From NCBI GenBank assembly GCA_001939945.1, contig MOEB01000039.1, forward strand, positions 1-37,731: DNA of 37,731 bases, written 5' to 3'. How positions within the stretch are numbered: the stretch's first letter is position 1; every line of letters starts with the position of its first letter. Below, piece after piece: positions 1 to 7,049 of the stretch. The position numbers and the translations under genes were made by a program. Below the pieces are notes generated by a model. That model worked only from the letters and a program-made list of their open reading frames with translations, searched no databases and was not told where the DNA came from. This stretch comes from Aerophototrophica crusticola (GTDB lineage Bacteria > Pseudomonadota > Alphaproteobacteria > Azospirillales > Azospirillaceae).

Positions 1-333
1 CCCGCCGCCGGCACGCCCCCCGCCGCCCTGCCGGCCGGCGGCCGCGTCTTCGGCGTGGCGCAGGGGCCCACGCGGGTGGAGGTGCGCGCCACCGACGACG
101 CCTGGATCGAGGTACGCGACGCCAAGGGCACCACCTGGGCCGCCCGCAACCTGCGCGCCGGCGACGTCTTCCGCGCGCCCGACGTCCCCGGCCTGACGCT
201 TCTGACCGGCAACGCCGCCGGCGTCTCCGTCATCCTGGACGGGCAGGAGCTGCCGCCCCTGGGCAAGAAGGGCCAGGTCGTCCGCAACGTCTCCCTTGTC
301 CCCGCCGACCTCGCCACCCGCGCGGGGCGGTGA
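1..333 (+). CDS. RodZ-like protein, C-terminal part (DUF4115), partial at window edge
   Basis: The reading frame is open from base 1 and ends with TGA at 331-333, so only the C-terminal 110 residues are present. It resembles the DUF4115 beta-rich domain at the periplasmic end of RodZ-type cytoskeletal proteins, with the typical order 'RVEVRATDDAWIEV ... LRAGDVFRAP ... GLTLLTGNA'. In that family the N-terminus carries a cytoplasmic helix-turn-helix domain and one membrane segment, both outside this window. The Pro/Ala/Gly-rich stretch at 1-50 looks like the linker before the domain. The GTG at 55 is internal, not a start. A gene of this type directly before ispG is common in Alphaproteobacteria, which supports the call. 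The assignment to rodZ itself is probable but cannot be confirmed without the N-terminus. Confidence 0.8.
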   Translation, partial: PAAGTPPAALPAGGRVFGVAQGPTRVEVRATDDAWIEVRDAKGTTWAARNLRAGDVFRAPDVPGLTLLTGNAAGVSVILDGQELPPLGKKGQVVRNVSLVPADLATRAGR

Positions 334-402
334 GGGGGGCGTTCCCCGCCGGAACCTTGGCGCAGTGGTCACGACAGGCTGACCGGGTCGCCGTGGGCAG
401 GC

Positions 403-568
403 GTGTGTTGGGAAAACGGATTTGAACGGATCAGAACGGAATTCAACGGATGAAAATGTTCGCGCCGAAGGCGCCGTAAAATCCGAAAGTCATGCGCACC
501 CCTGATCCTGATCGGCTCGATCCGTTTCCATCCGTTGTGATCCGTTGACTTCCGTTTTCCCAACACAC
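403..568. repeat. Long inverted repeat with ACGGA units (copy 1)
   Basis: The left arm (403-450) and right arm (519-568) are inverted copies. Both begin with GTGTGTTGGGAAAACGGA read inward and continue with further AACGGAT units at irregular spacing. Between them lies a small GC palindrome near 460-475. A second copy with the same plan lies at 21680-21893. It codes for nothing convincing and sits between the RodZ-like gene and ispG. It could fold as a long hairpin in DNA or RNA. Confidence 0.85.
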
Positions 569-623
569 CTCTCCACCACACCAACACTCGACATCGACAG
601 ACCCTCCGGCCCCAGGCCACACC

Positions 624-674
624 GCACCCCCGCCCCCCACGCACCCCCGCCCCCCACGCAGCCCCGCACCCCAC
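624..674. repeat. C-rich 17-bp tandem repeat
   Basis: Two perfect 17-bp units (624-640 and 641-657, GCACCCCCGCCCCCCAC) are followed by a degenerate third (658-674). The run is strongly strand-biased, with almost no G on the plus strand. It lies about 75 bases before the ispG start, in the likely leader. Its function is unknown; it may be simple slippage sequence. Confidence 0.7.
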
Positions 675-748
675 CCATTCCCCTTGATCCCCGCGCCCGC
701 CGGTCGCACCTTTAGGCCGCCGCATCCAATACCCCACAGGCCAAGCCC

Positions 749-1876
749 ATGACCGCCGCCATCCGCCCCTGGCGCCAGATCCAGCGCCGCAAGTGCCGCC
801 AGATCATGGTGGGCAAGGTGCCCGTGGGCGGTGACGCGCCGATCACCGTGCAGACCATGACCAACACGGTCACGGCCGACGCCAAGGCCACCATCGAGCA
901 GATCCGCCGGGTGGAGGAGGCCGGGGCCGACATCGTCCGCGTCTCCTGCCCCGACGTGGAGAGCACGGCCGCGCTGCGGGAGATCGTGCGCGCCGCCACC
1001 ATCCCCGTGGTGGCCGACATCCATTTCCACTACAAGCGCGCCATCGAGGCGGCGGAGGCCGGTGCGGCCTGCCTGCGCATCAACCCCGGCAACATCGGCA
1101 GCGCCGACCGGGTGCGGGAGGTGGTGCAGGCCGCCAAGGACCATGGCTGCTCCATCCGCATCGGCGTCAACGCCGGCAGCCTGGAACAGGACCTGCTGGA
1201 GAAGTACGGCGAACCCTGCCCGGAGGCGCTGGTGGAAAGCGCCCTGGACCATGCCCGCATCCTGGAGGACCACGACTTCCGGGAGTTCAAGATCAGCGTC
1301 AAGGCCTCGGACGTCTTCCTGGCCGTCGCCGCCTACCAGGGCCTGGCAGAGGCCTGCGACTACCCCCTGCACATCGGCATCACCGAGGCCGGGGGCCTGC
1401 GCGCCGGCACGGTGAAAAGCAGCATCGGCCTGGGCATGCTCCTCTGGGGCGGCATCGGCGACACCATCCGCGTCTCCCTCTCCGCCGACCCGGTGGAGGA
1501 GGTGAAGGTGGGCTACGAGATGCTGAAAAGCCTAGGGCTTCGCCGCCGCGGCGTCACCGTCATCTCCTGCCCCTCCTGCGCCCGCCAGCAGTTCGACGTG
1601 ATCAAGACCGTGGAGGTGCTGGAGGACCGCCTGTCCCACATCACCACCCCCCTCAGCGTCTCCGTCATCGGCTGCGTGGTGAACGGCCCGGGGGAGGCCA
1701 CCATGACCGACATCGGCTTCACCGGCGGCGGCAAGGGCACCCACCAGGTCTATTTGGGCGGCGTCCCCGCCCACCGCCTGAAGGACGAAGGCATCGTGGA
1801 CCACCTGGTCAAGCTGGTGGAGGCCAAGGCCGCCGAGATCGAGCGGGCGAAGGCCGCGGAGGCCGTGGTCGCCTGA
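749..1876 (+). CDS. ispG: 4-hydroxy-3-methylbut-2-en-1-yl diphosphate synthase (flavodoxin), IspG/GcpE
   Basis: IspG is the penultimate enzyme of the MEP isoprenoid pathway. It reductively converts methylerythritol cyclodiphosphate to HMBPP using a [4Fe-4S] cluster in the cytosol. The 375-residue length is normal for the short bacterial form. The N-terminal TIM-barrel part is seen as '[10 protein letters not shown]', '[11 protein letters not shown]' and '[10 protein letters not shown]'. The C-terminal cluster part has the cysteine pair in '[11 protein letters not shown]' and the third cysteine in 'GCVVNGPGE', so all three cluster ligands are present. The ATG at 749 gives the expected N-terminus. 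It follows the RodZ-like gene, a common alphaproteobacterial pair. In many relatives hisS and prfA come next; here an AT-rich island follows instead. Confidence 0.97.
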   Translation: MTAAIRPWRQIQRRKCRQIMVGKVPVGGDAPITVQTMTNTVTADAKATIEQIRRVEEAGADIVRVSCPDVESTAALREIVRAATIPVVADIHFHYKRAIEAAEAGAACLRINPGNIGSADRVREVVQAAKDHGCSIRIGVNAGSLEQDLLEKYGEPCPEALVESALDHARILEDHDFREFKISVKASDVFLAVAAYQGLAEACDYPLHIGITEAGGLRAGTVKSSIGLGMLLWGGIGDTIRVSLSADPVEEVKVGYEMLKSLGLRRRGVTVISCPSCARQQFDVIKTVEVLEDRLSHITTPLSVSVIGCVVNGPGEATMTDIGFTGGGKGTHQVYLGGVPAHRLKDEGIVDHLVKLVEAKAAEIERAKAAEAVVA

Positions 1877-1982
1877 TTGTACCTGTATTGAACTGAAACG
1901 GTCAGCGATTATCGCTTGATAAGGAGGGTTGCAGCCGGTAGACATTATTCATTGGGGTTAACCACCTAGCAGTGAGCCGACC

Positions 1983-3251
1983 ATGGATGGTAAAGCTGTT
2001 GCGGAATACGCGTCTGATTTGCAGCTTGGCTTGCGTCAGCAAGATGTTCCTGAGTATAAAGCTATTCGCAAGATCGGTATGTCTGCTGTTCTTGCAATGA
2101 ACATTCGCGGTTTAGACGAAATAAATTATCGCATTTTGCAAATGGCGGCCCCCTTTTACTTTGGTATACCTTCTTACGTTCTTGACGATATAGTCTCGGT
2201 TCTTGAGGAAATCGAGTTTATCAAGGTGGTTAGAAAAGCTGATGACATTGTTTCAATCATTCCAGATGTACCTTTTTACGAAGATGTTTTTCATGTAGTG
2301 GGAGATTATGCATCGACTCAGAAGTTGAGGGAAGTTGAACAGCTCACTGTCAGTATATTAGAAAAACTTCAGCAAGCTCCTCAGAATGTAGACACTCTTG
2401 CTGCAAGTCTTGGGGCAGATACCAAGCTGTTTAAAACCAGCATCGGCATTGCTGAGAAGGGTGGGCTTCTTCTCAAGAAAAGAGCGCGTGGAAAAGACAT
2501 ATTGGTCAGTCCGCTCTATTTTTCGGACAGTTTGGAGGCGCTTGCCGATTTGGCCGCAAGAGGCGATAGTAAGCGTCTACAGCGCCTAATCTCATTAATT
2601 TCTAGCATGCAAGGAATGCCGTTGTCTCTCATTCGTCAGAAAAAGGAGATTAAAGGTACGGCACTTTCTGCTGAAGACATCGCTATTCTCGAAGTGATGG
2701 CGGCGGATGGGATTTTGAAGCCACCGCGCATCGTGCGGCCAGATAACACTTCGGAAGATTTTATTTTTACGCCTCAACCTGGCTCGGCGCGATTAAATCC
2801 TGCACGACGTGAAATTTATGAGAAGGCCATGGCTCTTGCTGCCGCCGTTCGCAAAGGTGAGTTGCTTCCTGAGGCATATCGAATAAGGAACCCTCAGGCG
2901 CTTCTAGCGTCCTTTCAGCAGAAAAAGTTTCTCCGCGCAAATACCGAAGCAACTCATCAGTATAAGAATCTTTCCGTAATGAATCTTGGCAAATTACGGA
3001 AGGTTGGAGGTGGGTTTTCAGAATTTCACCTCATCGACATTGATGAGAATCACGAGGCTATTAAAATTGCAAAACAACTTCTGGCTGGTCGCACAGATAT
3101 CGATACTAATATTGATCCAAACGCCATCATCACCCTGAGTAGTGATGAAGAATACGTGCGGTCTCAAATATCGAGGATGACTGTTGCCGCGAGCGCAACA
3201 ATCATTTCCGATGAGTCGAAAAAGGAATTAGAGCAACTCTGGCTTTTCTGA
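1983..3251 (+). CDS. Uncharacterised 422-aa protein with winged-helix-like segments
   Basis: I do not recognise this family. The protein is soluble and mixed alpha/beta, with no signal peptide or membrane segment. Three stretches look like winged-helix DNA-binding or protein-interaction folds. They are residues about 55-95 ('GIPSYVLDDIVSVLEEIEFI'), about 118-180 ('LTVSILEKLQQAPQNVDTLA') and about 230-270 ('EDIAILEVMAADGILKPP' followed by a hairpin-like wing). This fold reading is inference from pattern only. The ATG at 1983 has only a weak ribosome-binding site. The stop lies 7 bases before the next gene, so the two form one operon. Codon use is AT-rich and unlike the neighbours, a sign of recent transfer. 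Its role may be to regulate, or to sense for, the nuclease-like partner. Confidence 0.85.
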   Translation: MDGKAVAEYASDLQLGLRQQDVPEYKAIRKIGMSAVLAMNIRGLDEINYRILQMAAPFYFGIPSYVLDDIVSVLEEIEFIKVVRKADDIVSIIPDVPFYEDVFHVVGDYASTQKLREVEQLTVSILEKLQQAPQNVDTLAASLGADTKLFKTSIGIAEKGGLLLKKRARGKDILVSPLYFSDSLEALADLAARGDSKRLQRLISLISSMQGMPLSLIRQKKEIKGTALSAEDIAILEVMAADGILKPPRIVRPDNTSEDFIFTPQPGSARLNPARREIYEKAMALAAAVRKGELLPEAYRIRNPQALLASFQQKKFLRANTEATHQYKNLSVMNLGKLRKVGGGFSEFHLIDIDENHEAIKIAKQLLAGRTDIDTNIDPNAIITLSSDEEYVRSQISRMTVAASATIISDESKKELEQLWLF

Positions 3252-3258
3252 GGATGAG

Positions 3259-4347
3259 ATGATCAAGGATACTGAGCAGAAGTTAGATTGTGCAAAATTC
3301 TGCGCGACCCAATACATCGTTCCATTTTTGGAAGTTGTTGTTTCTCATCCTAACGAAGTGAGTGACTCAGAAACGCACATCACCGATATTGACGTTCTTG
3401 GGGTTTCCATAAACAAGTTTGGGCATATCGAGAGATACCTGTTTGATTGTAAAACACAGGCAAAGCTTAGTCCAATAAACCGAGCTCTTTGGGCCGCTGG
3501 TGCTGCACGATTCACCGATGCCGCTCGCTCTTTTGTTGTCTTGAAGAAGGATGCACCGGAAAGTCACCGCTTAGCAGCTTCCAGCGTCAATGTTCATCTT
3601 CATAGTGAAGACTCGTTCCGGCGCTATGCTACTTCCCTCGATATAAACTTTTTAAGAAAATTTACCTATTTAGAAGTTCTGGATGGTTGGTCGAAACTTC
3701 AAGAAACTCAGCAGAAATACCCGAAGTTGGAGGCGCTTGCACGCGTTAGCAGTGGCAGCTTTCTATTAGAGCCTTCTGCTGCACGCGCCCTCCGGCGCTT
3801 GGTCGGTGTGTTGTCAAAAGTGCGTGGCGAATTAGACCCGAGCAAACCCGATCACCGGCAAGTTTTTTTGTCGACTCTAAGTGTTTTCATCTTGCTTATG
3901 GCAGCTTGTATTCAGGATTTAAAAGACCTGTTTGACTTTAAATTGCCGAAAGAAGATTTTGAGAGAATAGTGCGATACTATATTTGGGAGGGAAAAGAAA
4001 ACTATGAGTTAAGGAGAAAACTAAGACATGCTTTCGAGGTAGCAAAAGGAAGTGAAGAAAATGTGGAATTTGACCTTCCCGGCTGGGAGAAATTCTTACA
4101 CTTGACTCGTATATACCTTGAAGCTCCCCATAGCGTTCCTTATCTGGCGCTTCCCGCAAAGGAACTCGCCTTTAGAGAAGTAATGAAGCATGAATCTGAC
4201 TACGATACCGGCATAAAAATTCGGCTCACTAATAACGGGCGTGGAAGACAGTTCCTGTTTGCTGCTGCTAGTTATTTGGTCTCTGCATGCCAGCTTCCTG
4301 GCGATTTTTCTAAGCAGCTGGAGAAAACGGTGAATGATCTTCTATGA
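3259..4347 (+). CDS. Uncharacterised 362-aa protein with PD-(D/E)XK nuclease-like N-terminus
   Basis: The family is not recognised. Residues 38-66 read 'E..ITDIDVLGVSIN...YLFDCKT'. This matches the usual layout of PD-(D/E)XK nucleases: an acidic residue on a strand ending in V-L-G (D45), then D63-x-K65 on the next strand, with E38 and D43 as other candidates. The rest is mainly helical and has no motif I can name. The segment near 205-220 ('TLSVFILLMAACIQ') is hydrophobic but looks like a buried helix rather than a certain membrane segment. The gene starts 7 bases after the previous stop, preceded by GAGGATGAG. It shares the AT-rich composition. A nuclease-fold protein paired with a winged-helix-like protein in a mobile, IS-associated island suggests a defence or DNA-processing module. 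That function is inference. Confidence 0.85.
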   Translation: MIKDTEQKLDCAKFCATQYIVPFLEVVVSHPNEVSDSETHITDIDVLGVSINKFGHIERYLFDCKTQAKLSPINRALWAAGAARFTDAARSFVVLKKDAPESHRLAASSVNVHLHSEDSFRRYATSLDINFLRKFTYLEVLDGWSKLQETQQKYPKLEALARVSSGSFLLEPSAARALRRLVGVLSKVRGELDPSKPDHRQVFLSTLSVFILLMAACIQDLKDLFDFKLPKEDFERIVRYYIWEGKENYELRRKLRHAFEVAKGSEENVEFDLPGWEKFLHLTRIYLEAPHSVPYLALPAKELAFREVMKHESDYDTGIKIRLTNNGRGRQFLFAAASYLVSACQLPGDFSKQLEKTVNDLL

Positions 4348-4433
4348 CTGTTAGGAACGAGAATGTAGCATCGTAAATACATATTGAAACGCTTTGGTTC
4401 AGCTAAATAGAACTATGTGTGATCACCAAACTA

Positions 4434-4465
4434 GTGCACTGACGCCAACAAGGGATTCACAGCGG
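4434..4465 (+). repeat. Left terminal inverted repeat of the IS630 element
   Basis: It begins GTGCACTGACG directly after a TA dinucleotide and matches the reverse complement of 5545-5574 with a few mismatches and a 2-base gap. Confidence 0.85.
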
Positions 4466-4480
4466 ATCGGCGCTGTGCGA

Positions 4481-4501
4481 GTCTGGGCCCATGGCCCAGA
4501 C
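4481..4501. promoter_or_regulatory. Perfect 9-bp inverted repeat centred on the transposase start codon
   Basis: GTCTGGGCC (4481-4489) and GGCCCAGAC (4493-4501) are exact inverted copies separated by CAT (4490-4492). The ATG at 4491-4493 therefore sits at the apex of a potential RNA hairpin or repressor site. Control of transposase translation or transcription is inference. Confidence 0.5.
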
Positions 4502-5564
4502 AGTCAGCGTCATCGTCAGCCCTGAGGACGGCGCGCGGTTGGCCGCCGTTGTTGGGGACCGCAACCGCCCGCTCAAGCATGTGCAGCGGGCACGGATCGT
4601 CCTCCTGTCGGCGGATCGCCTGCCGGTGCTGGAGATCGCCCGGCAGGCCGGGGTCAGCCGCCCCTCGGTCTGGCGTTGGCAGCGCCGCTTCGCCGAGAAG
4701 GGTGTGGATGCCCTGCTGCGCGAACCGAGCCGCAAGCCGGGCAAGGCCCCGGTTGCCTGGGACATGGCCCAGCGGGTCGTGTCCCTGACCTGCGCGGAGC
4801 CGCCGGGCACGGCGACGCACTGGACGGGGCGGGCCATGGCCAAGGCTGTCGGCCTGAGCCTGCGGACCATCCAGCGGATCTGGGAGGCGCACCGGCTCCA
4901 GCCCCACCGCGTTCGCACCTTCAAACGCTCCAACGACCCCGCCTTCGCGGCCAAGGTCGAGGACGTCGTCGGCCTCTACATGGACCCGCCCGCCTATGCG
5001 GTGGTCGTCTCCATCGACGAGAAAAGCCAGATCCAGGCGCTCGACCGCACCCAGCCGGGCCTCCCGCTGAAGCCGGGGAAATGCGGGACCATGACCCACG
5101 ACTACAAGCGCCACGGCACAACCACCCTGTTCGCCGCCCTGAACGTGCTGGACGGCACGGTGGTCGGCCGCTGCATGGCCCAGCACCGCCACCAGGAGTT
5201 CATCAAGTTCCTCAACGCCGTGGAGCGCGCCGTCCCGGCGGGCAAGGTCATCCACGCGATCCTGGACAACTACGGCACCCACAAGCACCCGAAGGTCCAG
5301 GCCTGGCTGGCCGACCATCCCCGGTGGATCTTCCATTTCACCCCCACCTCGGCGTCCTGGCTCAATGCCGTCGAGGGCTTCTTCTCGATCCTGACCCGCA
5401 AGCGCCTGAAGCGTGGCGTCTTCACCTCCGTGCCCCAGCTGGAGGACGAAATCCGGCGCTTCATCAGGGAGCACAACGGCAAGGCCAAACCCTTCGTCTG
5501 GACCAAGCCAGCCGAGACCATCCTCGAAAAGCTCAGGCGGCTGCCCGCTGCATCCCTTCAATGA
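4491..5564 (+). CDS. IS630-family transposase
   Basis: This DDE transposase cuts and rejoins the ends of its own element. The N-terminal half has a helix-turn-helix ('VLEIARQAGVSRPSVWRWQRRF', residues 46-67) and a second one near 112-131 ('GRAMAKAVGLSLRTIQRIW') for terminal-repeat binding. The catalytic domain has D176 in 'SIDEKSQ', D259 in 'LDNYGTHK' and E295 in 'NAVEGFFS', the classic IS630 acidic triad. The 357-residue length is normal and the frame is intact, so the element may be active. No programmed frameshift is needed. The ATG at 4491 lies in a palindrome. The gene fills the element and ends 10 bases before the right end. Confidence 0.95.
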   Translation: MAQTVSVIVSPEDGARLAAVVGDRNRPLKHVQRARIVLLSADRLPVLEIARQAGVSRPSVWRWQRRFAEKGVDALLREPSRKPGKAPVAWDMAQRVVSLTCAEPPGTATHWTGRAMAKAVGLSLRTIQRIWEAHRLQPHRVRTFKRSNDPAFAAKVEDVVGLYMDPPAYAVVVSIDEKSQIQALDRTQPGLPLKPGKCGTMTHDYKRHGTTTLFAALNVLDGTVVGRCMAQHRHQEFIKFLNAVERAVPAGKVIHAILDNYGTHKHPKVQAWLADHPRWIFHFTPTSASWLNAVEGFFSILTRKRLKRGVFTSVPQLEDEIRRFIREHNGKAKPFVWTKPAETILEKLRRLPAASLQ

Positions 5565-5574
5565 GTCGATGCAC
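5545..5574 (-). repeat. Right terminal inverted repeat of the IS630 element
   Basis: It is the inverted partner of 4434-4465, ending GTCGATGCAC just before the TA at 5575-5576. Confidence 0.85.
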
Positions 5575-5623
5575 TAGCAGTTATCAAAGCTAGATATTTG
5601 AACTCCTCGCCTGGAAAACTGTT

Positions 5624-6385
5624 ACCGCCACCACCATCGAATGGACCGACAGCACCTGGAACCCGGTCGCCGGCTGCACGATCCTGTCGCCGGGCTGTAC
5701 CAACTGCTACGCCATGGGCATGGCCCGGCGGCTGGAGGCCATGGGGCAGGGGAAGTATGCGGGGACCACGCGGGTCTCCGGCGGGCGGGCGAAGTGGACG
5801 GGCACGCTGGTGATGGACGAGGGCGCGCTGGACATCCCGCGCCGCTGGTCCAAGGGCCGGATGATCTTCGTGAACTCCATGTCCGACCTGTTCCATGAAG
5901 ATGTGCCGCTGGATTTCATCGCCCGCGTCTTCACGGTGATGCGGGAGACGCCGCAGCACACCTACCAGATCCTCACCAAGCGGGCGGAACGGCTGGCGGA
6001 GCTGGCCCCGCACCTCCCCTGGCCGGACAATGTCTGGATGGGCGTCAGCGTGGAGAGTGAGGATTACTGGCCCCGGGTGGACCACCTCCGCCGCACCGGG
6101 GGCTATGTGAAGTTCCTCAGCTTGGAACCCCTGCTGGGGCCGCTCAAGACCCTGGACTTCACCGACATCGACTGGGTCATCGCCGGCGGGGAAAGCGGCC
6201 CCAACGCCCGCCCCATGGACCCGGCCTGGGTCCGCGCCATCCGTGACGCCTGCGTGGCCCAGCGCGTCGCCTTCCACTTCAAGCAATGGGGCGGCCGCAA
6301 CAAGAAAGCCGCCGGCCGCACCCTGGACAACCGCACCTGGGACCAATGGCCGGCTAAGGCCCGGGTAGCCGTGGTGGCGGCGTAG
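5624..6385 (+). pseudogene. DUF5131 (phage Gp37/Gp68-type, three-Cys-motif) protein lacking its start codon
   Basis: The homologous frame begins with 'TATTIEWTDSTWNPVAGC' at 5624. Family members start at about this point, usually with a Met shortly before 'IEWTDxTWNP'. The three cysteines in 'GCTILSPGCTNCYA' are present. The conserved core follows ('RMIFVNSMSDLFHEDVP', 'QILTKRAERL', 'VWMGVSVESEDYW', 'FLSLEPLLGPL', 'WVIAGGESGPNARPM', 'FHFKQWGG'). Upstream the frame runs only to a TAG at 5591 and has no ATG, GTG or TTG. The codon expected to be ATG is GTT (5621-5623), exactly where AT-rich island sequence ends. The first in-frame ATG (5714) would remove the cysteine motif. I infer that island insertion replaced the start. 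Non-canonical initiation is possible. Family biochemistry is poorly known; many are phage- or defence-linked. Confidence 0.8.
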
Positions 6386-6436
6386 GGGGCGTGCCATTCG
6401 GGGGTTGATGGTCCTGATACGGCGCAGGCGTTCCCC

Positions 6437-6645
6437 ATGGTCGGCGTCGCTGTTGGAACGCAGACGACGCAGACGACGCAGAGGGCCGCTGCGCGGCCTC
6501 GCAGAGGACAGGGAGGCATCCCACCCCTATCCTGCCCGGCCGGATTTCGGCCGTCCCGGTACCGCTTGACCCCTCCTTGTCCTCTGCGTGCCGGCCGACG
6601 GCCGGCCTCTGCGTCCTCTGCGTTCCCAACGACGGCCGATACGGC
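6437..6645. repeat. Long inverted repeat with CGCAGAGGACGCAG units and nested palindromes
   Basis: The left arm (about 6441-6513) and right arm (about 6574-6645) are inverted copies built from CGCAGA(C/G)GACGCAG units, with the sense GTTGGAACGCAG...GCAGAGGACAGGGAGG. Each arm contains its own small perfect palindrome: GGCCGC-TGC-GCGGCC near 6484-6499, and GCCGGCCG-A-CGGCCGGC near 6590-6607. The arms enclose about 60 bases. The element lies in a 664-base non-coding gap between the DUF5131 gene and prfA. Short open frames across it are low-complexity and not credible genes. Confidence 0.8.
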
Positions 6646-6820
6646 ACCGACACCGATCGCCAGGCACCCGCGCGCCGACCTTCCTTGACAATATTCCTAT
6701 CGCCTGCTCCCATATCCGATCCGCCTCATCGCGGACGGGTCTTGCACAAGTTGGCTTTCCCTGCTGTGCCGAACCGGGCGCGGTGTGCCTATGGCCGTCA
6801 ATCCGGGACCCTGGCCGGCC

Positions 6821-6958
6821 CCTTAAGGTGACACAAGCCCGCCCCGGTCACCTTTGTCTCCTTAAGGCGGTTTTGCTTGTGTGTTCAAGGGGTTGTGATG
6901 TGACGCCCTGTCACCTTAACGTCTCCTTTCGTCACCTTAGCGTCTCCTTTGGTCTCCT
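6821..6958. repeat. Cluster of GTCACCTTA motifs including a 21-bp tandem repeat
   Basis: Two adjacent 21-bp units (6910-6930 and 6931-6951) share GTCACCTTA(A/G)CGTCTCCTTT and are followed by a partial third (GTCTCCT, 6952-6958). A related unit lies at 6847-6867 (GTCACCTTTGTCTCCTTAAG) and an inverted one at 6821-6832 (CCTTAAGGTGAC). All lie 90-230 bases upstream of prfA. Repeated half-sites with one inverted copy suggest an operator array, but no regulator is identified. Confidence 0.6.
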
Positions 6959-7049
6959 CATGTCGCGCGTGTCCCGGCACTCCGCGCTCCTTCCCGCGTG
7001 ACCCCGGCCCCCGGATATCCTATACCCACCGGCCGGAGGACCGGGTGTC

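Larger units (their letters stand above)
4432..5576 (+). mobile_element. IS630-family insertion sequence, complete
   Basis: The element spans 4434-5574 and is flanked by TA on both sides (4432-4433, 5575-5576), as expected for the TA target duplication of IS630/Tc1-mariner elements. The imperfect terminal inverted repeats are 4434-4465 (GTGCACTGACG...) and 5545-5574 (ending ...GTCGATGCAC). They share GTGCA, GAC, AAGGGAT, CA and GCGG at matching positions. One intact transposase gene fills the element. Its GC content resembles the host rather than the AT-rich island it sits in, so it inserted into the island secondarily. Confidence 0.93.
1877..5623. other. AT-rich genomic island (two-gene cassette plus nested IS630 element)
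   Basis: Immediately after the ispG stop the sequence changes from very GC-rich to AT-rich, with A/T-ending codons. It stays so up to the IS630 element and again for about 45 bases beyond it (5577-5623). It then reverts to GC-rich at the codons of the DUF5131 gene. The island carries two cotranscribed unknown genes. The right junction coincides with the place where the DUF5131 start codon should be. A 7-base direct repeat TCGCCTG occurs near both junctions (1869-1875 and 5607-5613), but this short match could be chance. No integrase or tRNA is at the ends. Confidence 0.75.

Noticed and set aside
624-674. CRISPR-like array
   Set aside because: The units are directly adjacent 17-mers without spacers, so this is a simple tandem repeat.
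443-1372. Long minus-strand open frame (309 codons) opposite ispG
   Set aside because: It is an artefact of high GC: the plus strand encodes a clear IspG, while this product is His/Gly/Ala-rich low-complexity with no family features.
1869-5613. TCGCCTG direct repeats as island attachment sites
   Set aside because: Seven bases in GC-rich DNA are likely by chance and the right copy lies 10 bases inside the composition boundary; kept only as a note.
6437-6831. Short open frames (83, 84 and 137 codons) upstream of prfA
   Set aside because: They run through the inverted repeat and operator-like array, have low-complexity products and no conserved features.
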